The position numbers and the translations under genes are program-made. A stretch of 64,000 nt of DNA from Candidatus Merdivicinus excrementipullorum (GTDB lineage Bacteria > Bacillota > Clostridia > Oscillospirales > Ruminococcaceae), in contig DVJP01000010.1 of assembly GCA_018716725.1 (NCBI GenBank), positions 1 to 64,000 on the forward strand, read 5' to 3'. The notes under the pieces were generated by a model. That model had not been told where the DNA came from, did no database searches, and worked only from the letters and a program-made list of their open reading frames with translations. Of this stretch, positions 54,342 through 62,470 are shown piece by piece (position 1 is the first letter of the stretch; every line of letters begins with the position of its first letter).

Positions 54342-55091
54342 ATGGATATGTTATGGTTTGCCGGCCAAAGTAATATGGAGGGACAAACAGAAGGGACGCC
54401 TGCTGATTGTTCTCCGGTAGAGGGCGTTCAGGAGTATAAATATCAAACGCGGTCTTTTGTTTCGTTACATCATCCTGCTGGAGAAGATGTTCCGCCCAAC
54501 TTATTCGGTGCAAATGATGGATATGGTTCACTGCTGCCGGATTTTTGCCGCTCTTACCGGAAAGTCCGACAGGTGCCGGTAATCGCCGTTCATACCGCAA
54601 AAGGGGCCACGACAATTGACGATTGGGAGCCGGCAGGACAGCTTTATCAGGCGGCCGTTTCCAAATTGAAAGCAGCGCTGGAAGACGCCAGTGAAAAGCC
54701 GGAACATCTTTATTTTATTTGGCTTCAGGGAGAATCTGACGCTGTCCGGGGCCTTTCGGAAGAGGAGTATTATCAGAAGCTGATGGCATTTAAAAATGCG
54801 TTAAAATCGGAATGCGGAGTTGAACGATTCGGGATCATTCGTGTGGGCTACTTTACTTGTGACGGAAAAGATGAGCCGATTATTGCTGCGCAGGAAAAGC
54901 TTGTTCAGGATGACAGTGATTTCTTAATGCTGACAAGAGTTACCGGGCGGCTTTCCCGCAATCCGGCCTATTTGAATCCGACGGCGGCTGGACATTACAA
55001 TAATGCGGCTATGACGATTATCGGAACAGAAGCAGGCGCAATGCTGGGAAATTATTGTGCTGCTGCATCGAAAGACCGCAAGAACATCTGA
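54342..55091 (+). CDS. SASA-type carbohydrate acetylesterase
   Basis: About 249 residues, no signal. Ser10 in G-Q-S-N-M-E-G, I-W-L-Q-G-E-S-D-A, and a C-terminal P-T-A-A-G-H-Y fit the sialate O-acetylesterase/CE6-like SGNH fold. Should strip O-acetyl groups from sugars. ATG at 54342 with AAAGAGGA upstream; longer in-frame extension runs inside the PIG-L gene and is not used. Confidence 0.85.
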   Translation: MDMLWFAGQSNMEGQTEGTPADCSPVEGVQEYKYQTRSFVSLHHPAGEDVPPNLFGANDGYGSLLPDFCRSYRKVRQVPVIAVHTAKGATTIDDWEPAGQLYQAAVSKLKAALEDASEKPEHLYFIWLQGESDAVRGLSEEEYYQKLMAFKNALKSECGVERFGIIRVGYFTCDGKDEPIIAAQEKLVQDDSDFLMLTRVTGRLSRNPAYLNPTAAGHYNNAAMTIIGTEAGAMLGNYCAAASKDRKNI

Positions 55092-55107
55092 AAGGAGGTA
55101 TGATAAT

Positions 55108-56052
55108 ATGAATCAAGCCAAAAGCAAAACGAAAGTCAAAAAAAGGAACGTTATACGGACATTCTGGAACCAGCGATACCTGATGCTGTTAGTATTGCCT
55201 GGGATTGTTTGGCTCATTATTTTCTGCTATGTCCCAATGTACGGCGTCCTGATTGCATTTAAAGATTACAATGTTGGTTTGGGCATTATGCAAAGCCCTT
55301 GGGTGGGGTTAACCTATTTTCGCGAAATGTTTTCAGACCCATGGTTCTTTAAATCTCTTCGAAATACCATCATATTCAGCCTTCTGGATCTTATTGTAAA
55401 TTTTCCGTTTCCCATTATCTTTGCATTACTGATTAATGAGCTTACAGGCATGAAATTATATAAGCGCGTTATACAGACGGTAAGTTATTTGCCGCATTTT
55501 TTATCATGGGCCTTTGTGGCAAGCTTCTTGTTTACATTTACAAGCGACAACGGGGCTCTTAATTCAATGATTTACGCTTTAGGATATACTGGAGAACCGA
55601 TAGCATTCATGACGGATATTCGATCCTTTGCAGCGATCATTGTACTTTCCAGCCTTTGGAAAAGCTTTGGATACAGTTCCATTATTTATCTTGCCGCCAT
55701 GACCTCTATTGACCAGGAAATGTACGAAGCAGCTACTATTGATGGGGCGAAAAAGCTTCAGCGAATCTGGTATATCACCTTACCAAGTATCAAGCCGACG
55801 ATTTCCGTACTGTTGATTCTTTCTGTAAGCAGTATTATCGGGTCCAACTTTGAGCAATTCTATCTGCTGCAAAACTCCTTTGTATCGGATTGGGCAAAGG
55901 TGCTCAGCGTTTACACCTATGAAATCGGATTTCAAAAAGGCCGTTTCTCTTATGGTACAGCCGTGGGTTTATTTACATCCCTGGTTTCGTTTATTCTCAT
56001 TGTTGTTTCCAACCAAATTTCTAAGAAGGTATCCGGAGAGGGGATCTATTAG
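55108..56052 (+). CDS. Sugar ABC transporter permease 1 (LplB type), importer C
   Basis: About 314 residues, six helices, loop Y-E-A-A-T-I-D-G-A-K-K-L-Q-R-I-W, ends S-N-Q-I-S-K-K-V. ATG at 55108 with AAAGGAGGT. Closely similar in layout to importer A's first permease, so importers A and C may share ancestry. No linked ATPase. Confidence 0.93.
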   Translation: MNQAKSKTKVKKRNVIRTFWNQRYLMLLVLPGIVWLIIFCYVPMYGVLIAFKDYNVGLGIMQSPWVGLTYFREMFSDPWFFKSLRNTIIFSLLDLIVNFPFPIIFALLINELTGMKLYKRVIQTVSYLPHFLSWAFVASFLFTFTSDNGALNSMIYALGYTGEPIAFMTDIRSFAAIIVLSSLWKSFGYSSIIYLAAMTSIDQEMYEAATIDGAKKLQRIWYITLPSIKPTISVLLILSVSSIIGSNFEQFYLLQNSFVSDWAKVLSVYTYEIGFQKGRFSYGTAVGLFTSLVSFILIVVSNQISKKVSGEGIY

Positions 56053-56079
56053 CATTTTTATAGAAAGGAGAAGGAGTCT

Positions 56080-56985
56080 ATGGCTGTAAAAACCTCAAAA
56101 TTAAGAAGAAAAACTCTGTTTGATTATGTAGACATTATCATTTTGCTAATTTTAGGCTTTATTACCTTTTATCCCTTTTGGAACATCCTGATGATCTCTT
56201 TCAATGATCCTACGGATACGCTATTAGGGGGAATCACCTTATATGTCCGCAAATTTACCCTTGATAACTACCAATATTTTTTCCGGAACGATTCTTTTAT
56301 TAACGCTTTTTGGGTATCGGTAAGCCGAACTGTAATAGGCTCTCTGACCAGCGTCATATTTACAGCGGCTTTTGCCTATGGAATGTCAAAAAAATGGCTG
56401 TTGGGGCAAAAATTCTTTTTGATATTAATGATAATCCCCATGTATATCAGCGGCGGCATGATTCCTACCTTTTTATTGATCCGGGATTTAGGGCTTTATC
56501 AAAATTTTCTGGTTTATATCATCCCCTGTTTACTCAGCACCTATAACGTGATCATTATGATGACGTCATTCCGCGCTATTCCACCGGAATTAGAAGAATC
56601 GGTCAGGATTGACGGAGGCAACGATTTAGTCATTTTTTTCCGCATTATTATCCCTGTATCTATGCCCATGATGGCGACAATCATACTATTCAACGCAGTT
56701 GGTCAATGGAACTCTTGGATGGATACCATGCTTTATGGCGACAGGAAGATCATGACGCTGCAAATGAAACTGGTTGAGCTTTTGAAAGATGCGGATCAGG
56801 TAAGAAAACTGATGCAAAGCGGAAACGCCGCCGCTGGTCAGGTTCTTTTAAAAAACTATAAACCAAACGTTGAGTCATTAAAAGCAACGGCAATGGCTAT
56901 TACAGCCATTCCAATTGTACTGGTTTACCCGTTCCTGCAAAAATATTTTGTCAAAGGCATTATGATCGGCTCCCTAAAAGGCTGA
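56080..56985 (+). CDS. Sugar ABC transporter permease 2 (LplC/YtcP type), importer C
   Basis: 301 residues, six helices, loop E-E-S-V-R-I-D-G-G-N-D-L-V-I-F-F, S-G-G-M-I-P-T-F-L-L-I-R-D and C-terminal P-F-L-Q-K-Y-F-V-K-G-I-M-I-G-S-L-K-G. GAAAGGAGAAGGAG site. Partner of the 55108 permease. Confidence 0.93.
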   Translation: MAVKTSKLRRKTLFDYVDIIILLILGFITFYPFWNILMISFNDPTDTLLGGITLYVRKFTLDNYQYFFRNDSFINAFWVSVSRTVIGSLTSVIFTAAFAYGMSKKWLLGQKFFLILMIIPMYISGGMIPTFLLIRDLGLYQNFLVYIIPCLLSTYNVIIMMTSFRAIPPELEESVRIDGGNDLVIFFRIIIPVSMPMMATIILFNAVGQWNSWMDTMLYGDRKIMTLQMKLVELLKDADQVRKLMQSGNAAAGQVLLKNYKPNVESLKATAMAITAIPIVLVYPFLQKYFVKGIMIGSLKG

Positions 56986-57002
56986 TCCTAAAAATCTATA
57001 GG

Positions 57003-57025
57003 TAACGTATGCAGGCCATACGTTA
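57003..57025 (+). repeat. Intercistronic hairpin before lipoprotein C
   Basis: Perfect 9-bp stem (57003-57011/57017-57025), 5-base loop, no T-run, just before the binding-protein gene. Similar in place to the hairpin at 38803-38824. Confidence 0.6.
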
Positions 57026-57056
57026 ATAATAAGTAAATGTATAAGGAGGCAAATCA

Positions 57057-58802
57057 ATGAAAAAGTCAAGAAAAATACTGACGGGGATTCTTGTTGCGGC
57101 AATGCTTGTTTCTAGTTTGGGAGGCTGCAGTAACTCCGCAGAGAGCAGTTCATCTGAATCTACCGTAAATAACACGTCCTCGGATAACAGCTCGTCCGCC
57201 AGCAGCGCCGAATGGGAATATCAAGAAGATACTTCCCCTTATGAATTCACTGTTTGGTGGCCCAGCGTATGGATGGGGAAAGATTCAATCGAAGCCGGTT
57301 ACGAGGATTCTGACGTTTGCCAATATATTAAGGAGCAAACCGGCGTTACCATGTATGTTGAATGTCCTGCGGGAGATGAAAACGAATTGGCCAGCGTTAT
57401 GATTGCGGCCGGCACTTTCCCGGAAGCCGTTGTGTTTAGTACGTATAACAGCGTTTATCTCCAGCAAATGATTGACGCTGGTCAGGTTTTGGCATTCAGC
57501 GACCTTATGGATCAGTATTGCCCCAAAATGTGGGAATTAATACCGGATTCCGTCAAAGCATATCATACCAGTGACGACGGGAAGATGTGGGCGTTTACTG
57601 GGTTTACTTATGATAGTAGTTGGGGAGACCGCGCAAAAGAGCTGGGCGCTAGTTACGTAGAATTGGCTCCCGGGACCAATGTCATGTATATTCGGCAGGA
57701 CCTTTTAACTGCGTATGGCAAGGATGATATTACGGATTTGGATGAATATACCGAGTTCCTCCATTGGGTTAAGGATAATTATCCAGATTTAGACCCTGTT
57801 CAGTCGGTTAGCGGTAATCCTCGAGGAGGCAGCCTTTTCTCACATTTCAAATCCACTTTTGGCTGCCATCTGTCCGATACATATCCTCAGGAAGATGGTT
57901 CTGTTAAGTACTATATGTATGATCCCCATTATGTAGATTACCTGAAATGGATGAACGGCCTCTATCGGGACGGCATCATTACCAAGAACATGCTCACTGA
58001 GAATCAAAGTTCCATTGATACCAAAACTTATTCTGCATCCTATGGCTCTATGATCAATGCTATTTGGAATGTGGAAGGTACGCTTGGACAAAGCATTAAG
58101 AGCGCCTATGGCGAGGATACGGATAAAATATATGTAGACTGCGGGCCGATCCAGAAGGAAGGAATAGAATGGAAAGTTCAGATGACGGTGGACAAAGGCG
58201 GCCAGACAACTGCTATTACCACCAATGCGGAAAAGCCAGACCGCATTATTAAATATTTTGAATTTCTGTTCACAGAGCAGGGTCAGCTTACCATGATGGC
58301 AGGTGTTGAAGGAAAAACTTGGAATAGAGAGGAAGACGGCACCATTTCGTATTCACAAGAGATTATGGATGCTCGGAATACAAGTTTTGAAGAATTAACC
58401 AACACTTATAAAGTCGTAGGTCTGTGGTCTCCTTGGCTTACCCTTGGAGGCACTTGGGAAGGTGTGCTGGGAGGTATGGCTGGATCTTCCGAGGATACGG
58501 AGGCTTTGGCAGAAAAAACAGACAAACGTTTAAACGATTGGCTTGTTAATATTTGGGATCAAGGTTTCTCCAATATCTATGAATGCATTGAAACCGGCAG
58601 CGATCTGGACGTTCTTCGGACTAAAATTGATGAAGTTTGCAATCAAGCCGGCATGGAAATGATTACTGCCGAGGACGACGCCACCTTTGAGAAACTTTAT
58701 CAGGATTGTCTGGCTGAAATTGAAGGCATGGGTATTTCGCAAATTGAAGACGCTTATACGGCGGAACACAAAGCCCAATGCGAGGCCTTGGGCATCAGCT
58801 GA
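57057..58802 (+). CDS. Sugar-binding lipoprotein of importer C
   Basis: 581 residues. Signal peptide with lipobox Cys24 (S-L-G-G-C), Ser-rich linker to about residue 55, then a solute-binding domain of the LplA class containing W-W-P-S-V-W near its start. AAGGAGG site. Delivers an oligosaccharide to permeases 55108 and 56080. Confidence 0.92.
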   Translation: MKKSRKILTGILVAAMLVSSLGGCSNSAESSSSESTVNNTSSDNSSSASSAEWEYQEDTSPYEFTVWWPSVWMGKDSIEAGYEDSDVCQYIKEQTGVTMYVECPAGDENELASVMIAAGTFPEAVVFSTYNSVYLQQMIDAGQVLAFSDLMDQYCPKMWELIPDSVKAYHTSDDGKMWAFTGFTYDSSWGDRAKELGASYVELAPGTNVMYIRQDLLTAYGKDDITDLDEYTEFLHWVKDNYPDLDPVQSVSGNPRGGSLFSHFKSTFGCHLSDTYPQEDGSVKYYMYDPHYVDYLKWMNGLYRDGIITKNMLTENQSSIDTKTYSASYGSMINAIWNVEGTLGQSIKSAYGEDTDKIYVDCGPIQKEGIEWKVQMTVDKGGQTTAITTNAEKPDRIIKYFEFLFTEQGQLTMMAGVEGKTWNREEDGTISYSQEIMDARNTSFEELTNTYKVVGLWSPWLTLGGTWEGVLGGMAGSSEDTEALAEKTDKRLNDWLVNIWDQGFSNIYECIETGSDLDVLRTKIDEVCNQAGMEMITAEDDATFEKLYQDCLAEIEGMGISQIEDAYTAEHKAQCEALGIS

Positions 58803-58844
58803 TGAAGTTTGCGTAACAGCAGCATACATTTTAGGTGCACAGAT

Positions 58845-58872
58845 GGCAGGTAGGTTGTCCAATCTGCCTGCC
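58845..58872 (+). repeat. Intercistronic hairpin after lipoprotein C
   Basis: A 13-bp stem (58845-58857/58860-58872, with wobble pairs) and TTCTTT after it. May attenuate transcription into the hydrolase gene or protect the lipoprotein mRNA. Confidence 0.6.
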
Positions 58873-58900
58873 TTCTTTGGGACTTGGGAAAGGAATTATC

Positions 58901-61561
58901 ATGAAAAATATCCGAATTCTTTGGAACAATGGAAAGCATAAGGGGACAATTAGGGCCAGCCATGCAGAGATTGTACAGCCCACAGGCGTATTTGAATCAC
59001 AAGAACTGGAATTGTGCTTTGACAGGGAAACAACCGGCCTGGGGGCAAACACTACTTTGGTGAACGTATGCACGGATCGTGATCCGTTCAGTTTTTTGCT
59101 GCGTGATGTTCATAGGGAAAACCCCATATATCTTCCCAAATACAGTGTAGTCGTTACAGATGCTGACGACCGCAGAAGCTATGAGCAAATTGTAGCGGGC
59201 ATTACTTCTAAGGGACGCAAGACGAAACTCCAGCAGATGGAAGCGGAAGAAGAATATAGTTATGAAAAAGCCGCAAAGGAAACCAGAGATCTCCCCGGAC
59301 CGGCATGGCTGGGTATCTCTAAGGATATGCGGTTTTTTGAAGTGGGATTACGATCGAAATCCTGCGGGAACGATCAGGAGAGTTATGACTATGTCACTCC
59401 TCGGTTTTTCGATTCACAGGCAATCAAAACTCAAGATCCTGACATTTGGTCCAAAAAGCTTGAATGTCCGGAGATGAATGGCAGTTCAAATTTAAAATTC
59501 AGTATGATGGCGGGACGTGGAATTGGCTGCCGCCATGAGGTTACGCGGCGTTTGGAAGATGGATACCTTCCCATTTTGAACGCGTGGAATGAAGATGAAG
59601 GCATTCGTTACACCATGCAGTTTTTTGCCACGCTGGAATCCAGCCCTTTTACGAATTCCGCTATTCGAGGCACCGATATGTATGCGGCGCACGCGATGGG
59701 GCAGGGGCATATGCTGACTGACGAGCAGCGGCAGCACACCAAATCAATTCTCGACGAGGAATTAGTGCGGGAAGAAGAAACCGTTATGTACGTCCGTGTT
59801 ATCGCGGAAAATCATACAGATGCGCCCGTTTATAGCTTTATCGCAGCTCCGGATCCTATTCCTGGGTGGGACTGGTCGTATCCGGTTCCGGATCTTCGCT
59901 ATGATGCAGAAAATGGATATCTTTATTCTCCTATAACTGGAAAGGTTTTATGTATCTACACGGTGGATGGGCAGCCAATGCCGCAGATAGAAATGTCCGC
60001 GCTTTTATCTCCAGGGCAGAAGATGGTATTTGAATACAAGATCCCCCATCGTCCTATTTCTCAGGAGCGGGCATTCCAGTTAAAACGGCTGTCTTATGAT
60101 GAAAAATTTGCAGAGGCTAAGGTATTCTGGGAAAACGAGTTGAAGGGCAGCGCCAAAATTTCACTTCCTGAAAAGCGGATTGAGGAAATGATTAAAGCCG
60201 GACTGCTGCACATGGATATCGGCTACTTTGGTAAAAATCCGGATAAACCAGTGGTACCCATTGTGGGCGTCTATACCGGTATTGGTTCCGAAAGTTCCCC
60301 AGGCATTCAGTTTTTGGACACAGTAGGTTTGCACGATCTGGCCAAACGGGCCTTGCAGTTCTTTTTAGAATTACAGCGGGAAGATGGGTTTATCCAAAAC
60401 CACGGCGGATATATGCTGGAAACCGGATGTGTGCTGTGGACCATGGGAGAGCACTACCGGATGACTCGTGATAGAGAATGGCTGCTGTCTGTGAAGGATA
60501 ACGTGGTCCGGGCTTGTGATTATCTGCTTCGTTGGCGGGAAGAGAATCTTGGGGATGAGCTAAAGCATGGAAACGGATACGGTATGATCAGCGGCCGGGT
60601 TTCGGACCCTATGGATTTTTTCCGTTCTTTTATGTTAAACGCTGGAACTTATGAGGGATTAGCTCGCGCATCGGAGATGTTGGCGGATTGCGACCCGATG
60701 AATGCCGAGCGTATCCATTTAGCAGCCGCAGAATTGAAAGAAAATATCCTGGAATCCTTCCGTGCGAATCTGGCAAAATCTCCTGTTCTTCCGGCAGGTG
60801 ATGGAACATGGTATCAAGCTTCAGCCCCCTGGACGGAATACGCCGGTCCGCTGACTTTGTATTCAGAAGGAGGAAGATGGTTTACCCATGGCGCGTTTAC
60901 CTGCCGCGACCAGGAAAGCTCTATGTATCTGGTTCTTCATGAGGTGATCGACGCCGCTGATCCGCTTTGTGATGACATTGTAAAATTCTATACAGAGTAT
61001 TTGATGATTAATAATACCGGATTTTCACAATCTTATTATAGTCCGCATCCTTATGCCCACGCTTTGCGCGGAGAAGCAAAACCGTTCTTAAAAGAATTTT
61101 ACTCTGGGTTTGCCTCTCTGGCGGATCGGGAAACTTACAGCTTCTGGGAACATTACTTTCATGCAAGCCAGCACAAACTACACGAAGAAACTTGGTTTCT
61201 CATGCGATGCCGCTGGATGTTGTGCATAGAAGAATATCAAAAGAAAACCCTAAAACTGATGAACGTTGTCCCAAGGAAATGGCTGACGGATGGAGAGACG
61301 ATTGAGGTACTGGGGTTAAACAGCTATTTTGGAAAAGTAAGTTACCGTGTGGAATCCAAGGTGGGAGTTGGACGCATCAAAGTTTGGATTAATATAAACA
61401 GCGATGGATTTCCAAAGGTAAAAACTCTTACAATTCGACTGCCGCATCCGGAAGAAAATAAAAAGGCCCGTTTTACAACAGCAGGCGCCTACTGTGCTGC
61501 AACAGAAACTGTAACGCTGGAAGATTTTGACGGATTTGCAGAATTTGAGTTGATTTTCTAG
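58901..61561 (+). CDS. Large (alpha/alpha)6-barrel glycan-degrading protein, unassigned family
   Basis: About 886 residues, no signal. N-terminal beta-sandwich (1-390), helical barrel (about 400-790) with S-S-P-G-I-Q-F-L-D-T-V-G-L-H-D and H-G-N-G-Y-G-M-I-S-G-R-V-S-D-P, then a beta C-terminal domain. Similar architecture to GH95/GH65-type phosphorylases and hydrolases, but no catalytic motif I can name. ATG at 58901 has GGAAAGGA upstream; the GTG further upstream overlaps the hairpin. Last gene of locus C and likely its main glycan cutter. Confidence 0.65.
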   Translation: MKNIRILWNNGKHKGTIRASHAEIVQPTGVFESQELELCFDRETTGLGANTTLVNVCTDRDPFSFLLRDVHRENPIYLPKYSVVVTDADDRRSYEQIVAGITSKGRKTKLQQMEAEEEYSYEKAAKETRDLPGPAWLGISKDMRFFEVGLRSKSCGNDQESYDYVTPRFFDSQAIKTQDPDIWSKKLECPEMNGSSNLKFSMMAGRGIGCRHEVTRRLEDGYLPILNAWNEDEGIRYTMQFFATLESSPFTNSAIRGTDMYAAHAMGQGHMLTDEQRQHTKSILDEELVREEETVMYVRVIAENHTDAPVYSFIAAPDPIPGWDWSYPVPDLRYDAENGYLYSPITGKVLCIYTVDGQPMPQIEMSALLSPGQKMVFEYKIPHRPISQERAFQLKRLSYDEKFAEAKVFWENELKGSAKISLPEKRIEEMIKAGLLHMDIGYFGKNPDKPVVPIVGVYTGIGSESSPGIQFLDTVGLHDLAKRALQFFLELQREDGFIQNHGGYMLETGCVLWTMGEHYRMTRDREWLLSVKDNVVRACDYLLRWREENLGDELKHGNGYGMISGRVSDPMDFFRSFMLNAGTYEGLARASEMLADCDPMNAERIHLAAAELKENILESFRANLAKSPVLPAGDGTWYQASAPWTEYAGPLTLYSEGGRWFTHGAFTCRDQESSMYLVLHEVIDAADPLCDDIVKFYTEYLMINNTGFSQSYYSPHPYAHALRGEAKPFLKEFYSGFASLADRETYSFWEHYFHASQHKLHEETWFLMRCRWMLCIEEYQKKTLKLMNVVPRKWLTDGETIEVLGLNSYFGKVSYRVESKVGVGRIKVWININSDGFPKVKTLTIRLPHPEENKKARFTTAGAYCAATETVTLEDFDGFAEFELIF

Positions 61562-61599
61562 CAGGTTTGTATTACTGTAAATTGTGCTGATTTTTTAAG

Positions 61600-61676
61600 G
61601 GCGGAACGGTTGTAGACCTGGATTTAATATCCGATAGGCCGGCGCAAGGGTTTAAATCCCCTTCTCTCCGCCGCCA
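61600..61676 (+). tRNA. tRNA-like sequence, probably degenerate or atypical
   Basis: 73 bases plus discriminator G and encoded CCA (61674-61676). The ends pair as a 6-bp acceptor stem (GGCGGA/TCCGCC), a GGGTTTAAATCCC block looks like a T arm, GGAT-TTAAT-ATCC like a shortened anticodon arm, and GGT-TGTAG-ACC like a reduced D arm. Stems are too short and the anticodon loop too small for a standard tRNA, so it may be a decayed tRNA, an integration remnant or a chance fold. Followed by a terminator. Confidence 0.3.
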
Positions 61677-61691
61677 GGCTTATCCCAAGGC

Positions 61692-61726
61692 AAAACGCAC
61701 ACTCACATTTGTGGGTGTGCGTTTTT
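61692..61726. terminator. Strong terminator after the tRNA-like sequence
   Basis: A stem of about 11-12 bp with one mismatch (arms around 61696-61707 and 61711-61721) flanked by A4 and T5, so it can act on both strands. Confidence 0.8.
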
Positions 61727-61812
61727 ATAATAAAACGCATTCCGAATCGGAATGCGAGGATACCTACAAATAGCTTGCGGGCCGCATGCGCTTGGGGCGC
61801 GAGAAATAGACT

Positions 61813-61842
61813 GATGGCATGGCCTAAAAAGGCCATGCCATC
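61813..61842 (-). terminator. Long perfect hairpin downstream of the ferredoxin gene
   Basis: A perfect 13-bp stem (61813-61825/61830-61842) with an A4 loop. No clear T-run follows on the minus strand, so it may be a processing or stability element at the 3' end of the minus-strand operon, or a weak terminator. Confidence 0.5.
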
Positions 61843-61874
61843 AATCAAAGCTGTGAGAGGTACCGCAAAGGGCC

Positions 61875-62117
61875 TCAATTTAACTTGGCAAGAACTTCCT
61901 TGCGGAACAGCTCCTCTGTGGTTTCCGGAGTGAAGGTGAACAGCGTGCCGTCAATTGTCACACAGACGCCTTTTTCACAGTTCCCCGTGCAGAAGGAGGC
62001 GGCCAGCGTGATCTTGTCCTCCAGATTATTCTCCTGAATCAGACGCTGGATGGTTTCCAGGACCTGATGAGAACCCCGAACATGGCAGGAGCTGCCAAGA
62101 CAAACGGTAAGTTTCAT
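61875..62117 (-). CDS. Thioredoxin-like [2Fe-2S] ferredoxin
   Basis: 80 residues with C6, C11, C43 and C47 (plus C52): the spacing of the NuoE/HydN-type thioredoxin-fold [2Fe-2S] proteins. AAGGAGG site. Carries one electron at a time, presumably to or from the flavoprotein encoded upstream in the same operon. Confidence 0.85.
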   Translation of the reverse strand: MKLTVCLGSSCHVRGSHQVLETIQRLIQENNLEDKITLAASFCTGNCEKGVCVTIDGTLFTFTPETTEELFRKEVLAKLN

Positions 62118-62132
62118 ATTGAAATTACCTCC

Positions 62133-62438
62133 TTAGTTCTTGCGGTCAGCGATCGCATCCAGCCGTTTATTGCGGAAATACAGGATGATATCGACGGTAA
62201 CGAAGATGATATTCGGCCAGTACATGATAAAGGCCAGGTTGTAAGGCTCAATCTGCCCCTGAGAGATCAGGATGATTTTGGAGATAATGCCGCAGACATA
62301 GCCCAGTGCGATGCAGATGGTGAAGGTAACCGAACTGCCTTTTGCCGTTCTGGATTTGAAGGAACGGTAGCATTTCAGCGGCCAGGAAATGCCGAAGGAC
62401 AGGATCATTAAAAATTCAAGTACTTCTGGAATGGACAT
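62133..62438 (-). CDS. Small PQ-loop/SemiSWEET-like membrane protein
   Basis: 101 residues with three hydrophobic helices and an S-W-P-L-K-C-Y-R-S-F-K-S-R-T-A-K-G-S-S segment that resembles the PQ-loop of SemiSWEET proteins. Such proteins form small sugar or solute pores as dimers. AGGAGGA site. Its role between two redox genes is unclear. Confidence 0.65.
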   Translation of the reverse strand: MSIPEVLEFLMILSFGISWPLKCYRSFKSRTAKGSSVTFTICIALGYVCGIISKIILISQGQIEPYNLAFIMYWPNIIFVTVDIILYFRNKRLDAIADRKN

Positions 62439-62470
62439 GAGGATTCCTCCTGCTTTTATTTTTTCGGGAA

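Larger units (their letters stand above)
61562..61874. other. Hairpin-rich intergenic region with a tRNA-like sequence
   Basis: Contains a tRNA-like segment (61600-61676), a strong terminator (61692-61726), a 9-bp hairpin at 61736-61756 (arms CGCATTCCG/CGGAATGCG) and a 13-bp hairpin at 61813-61842. No protein gene supported. Confidence 0.5.
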
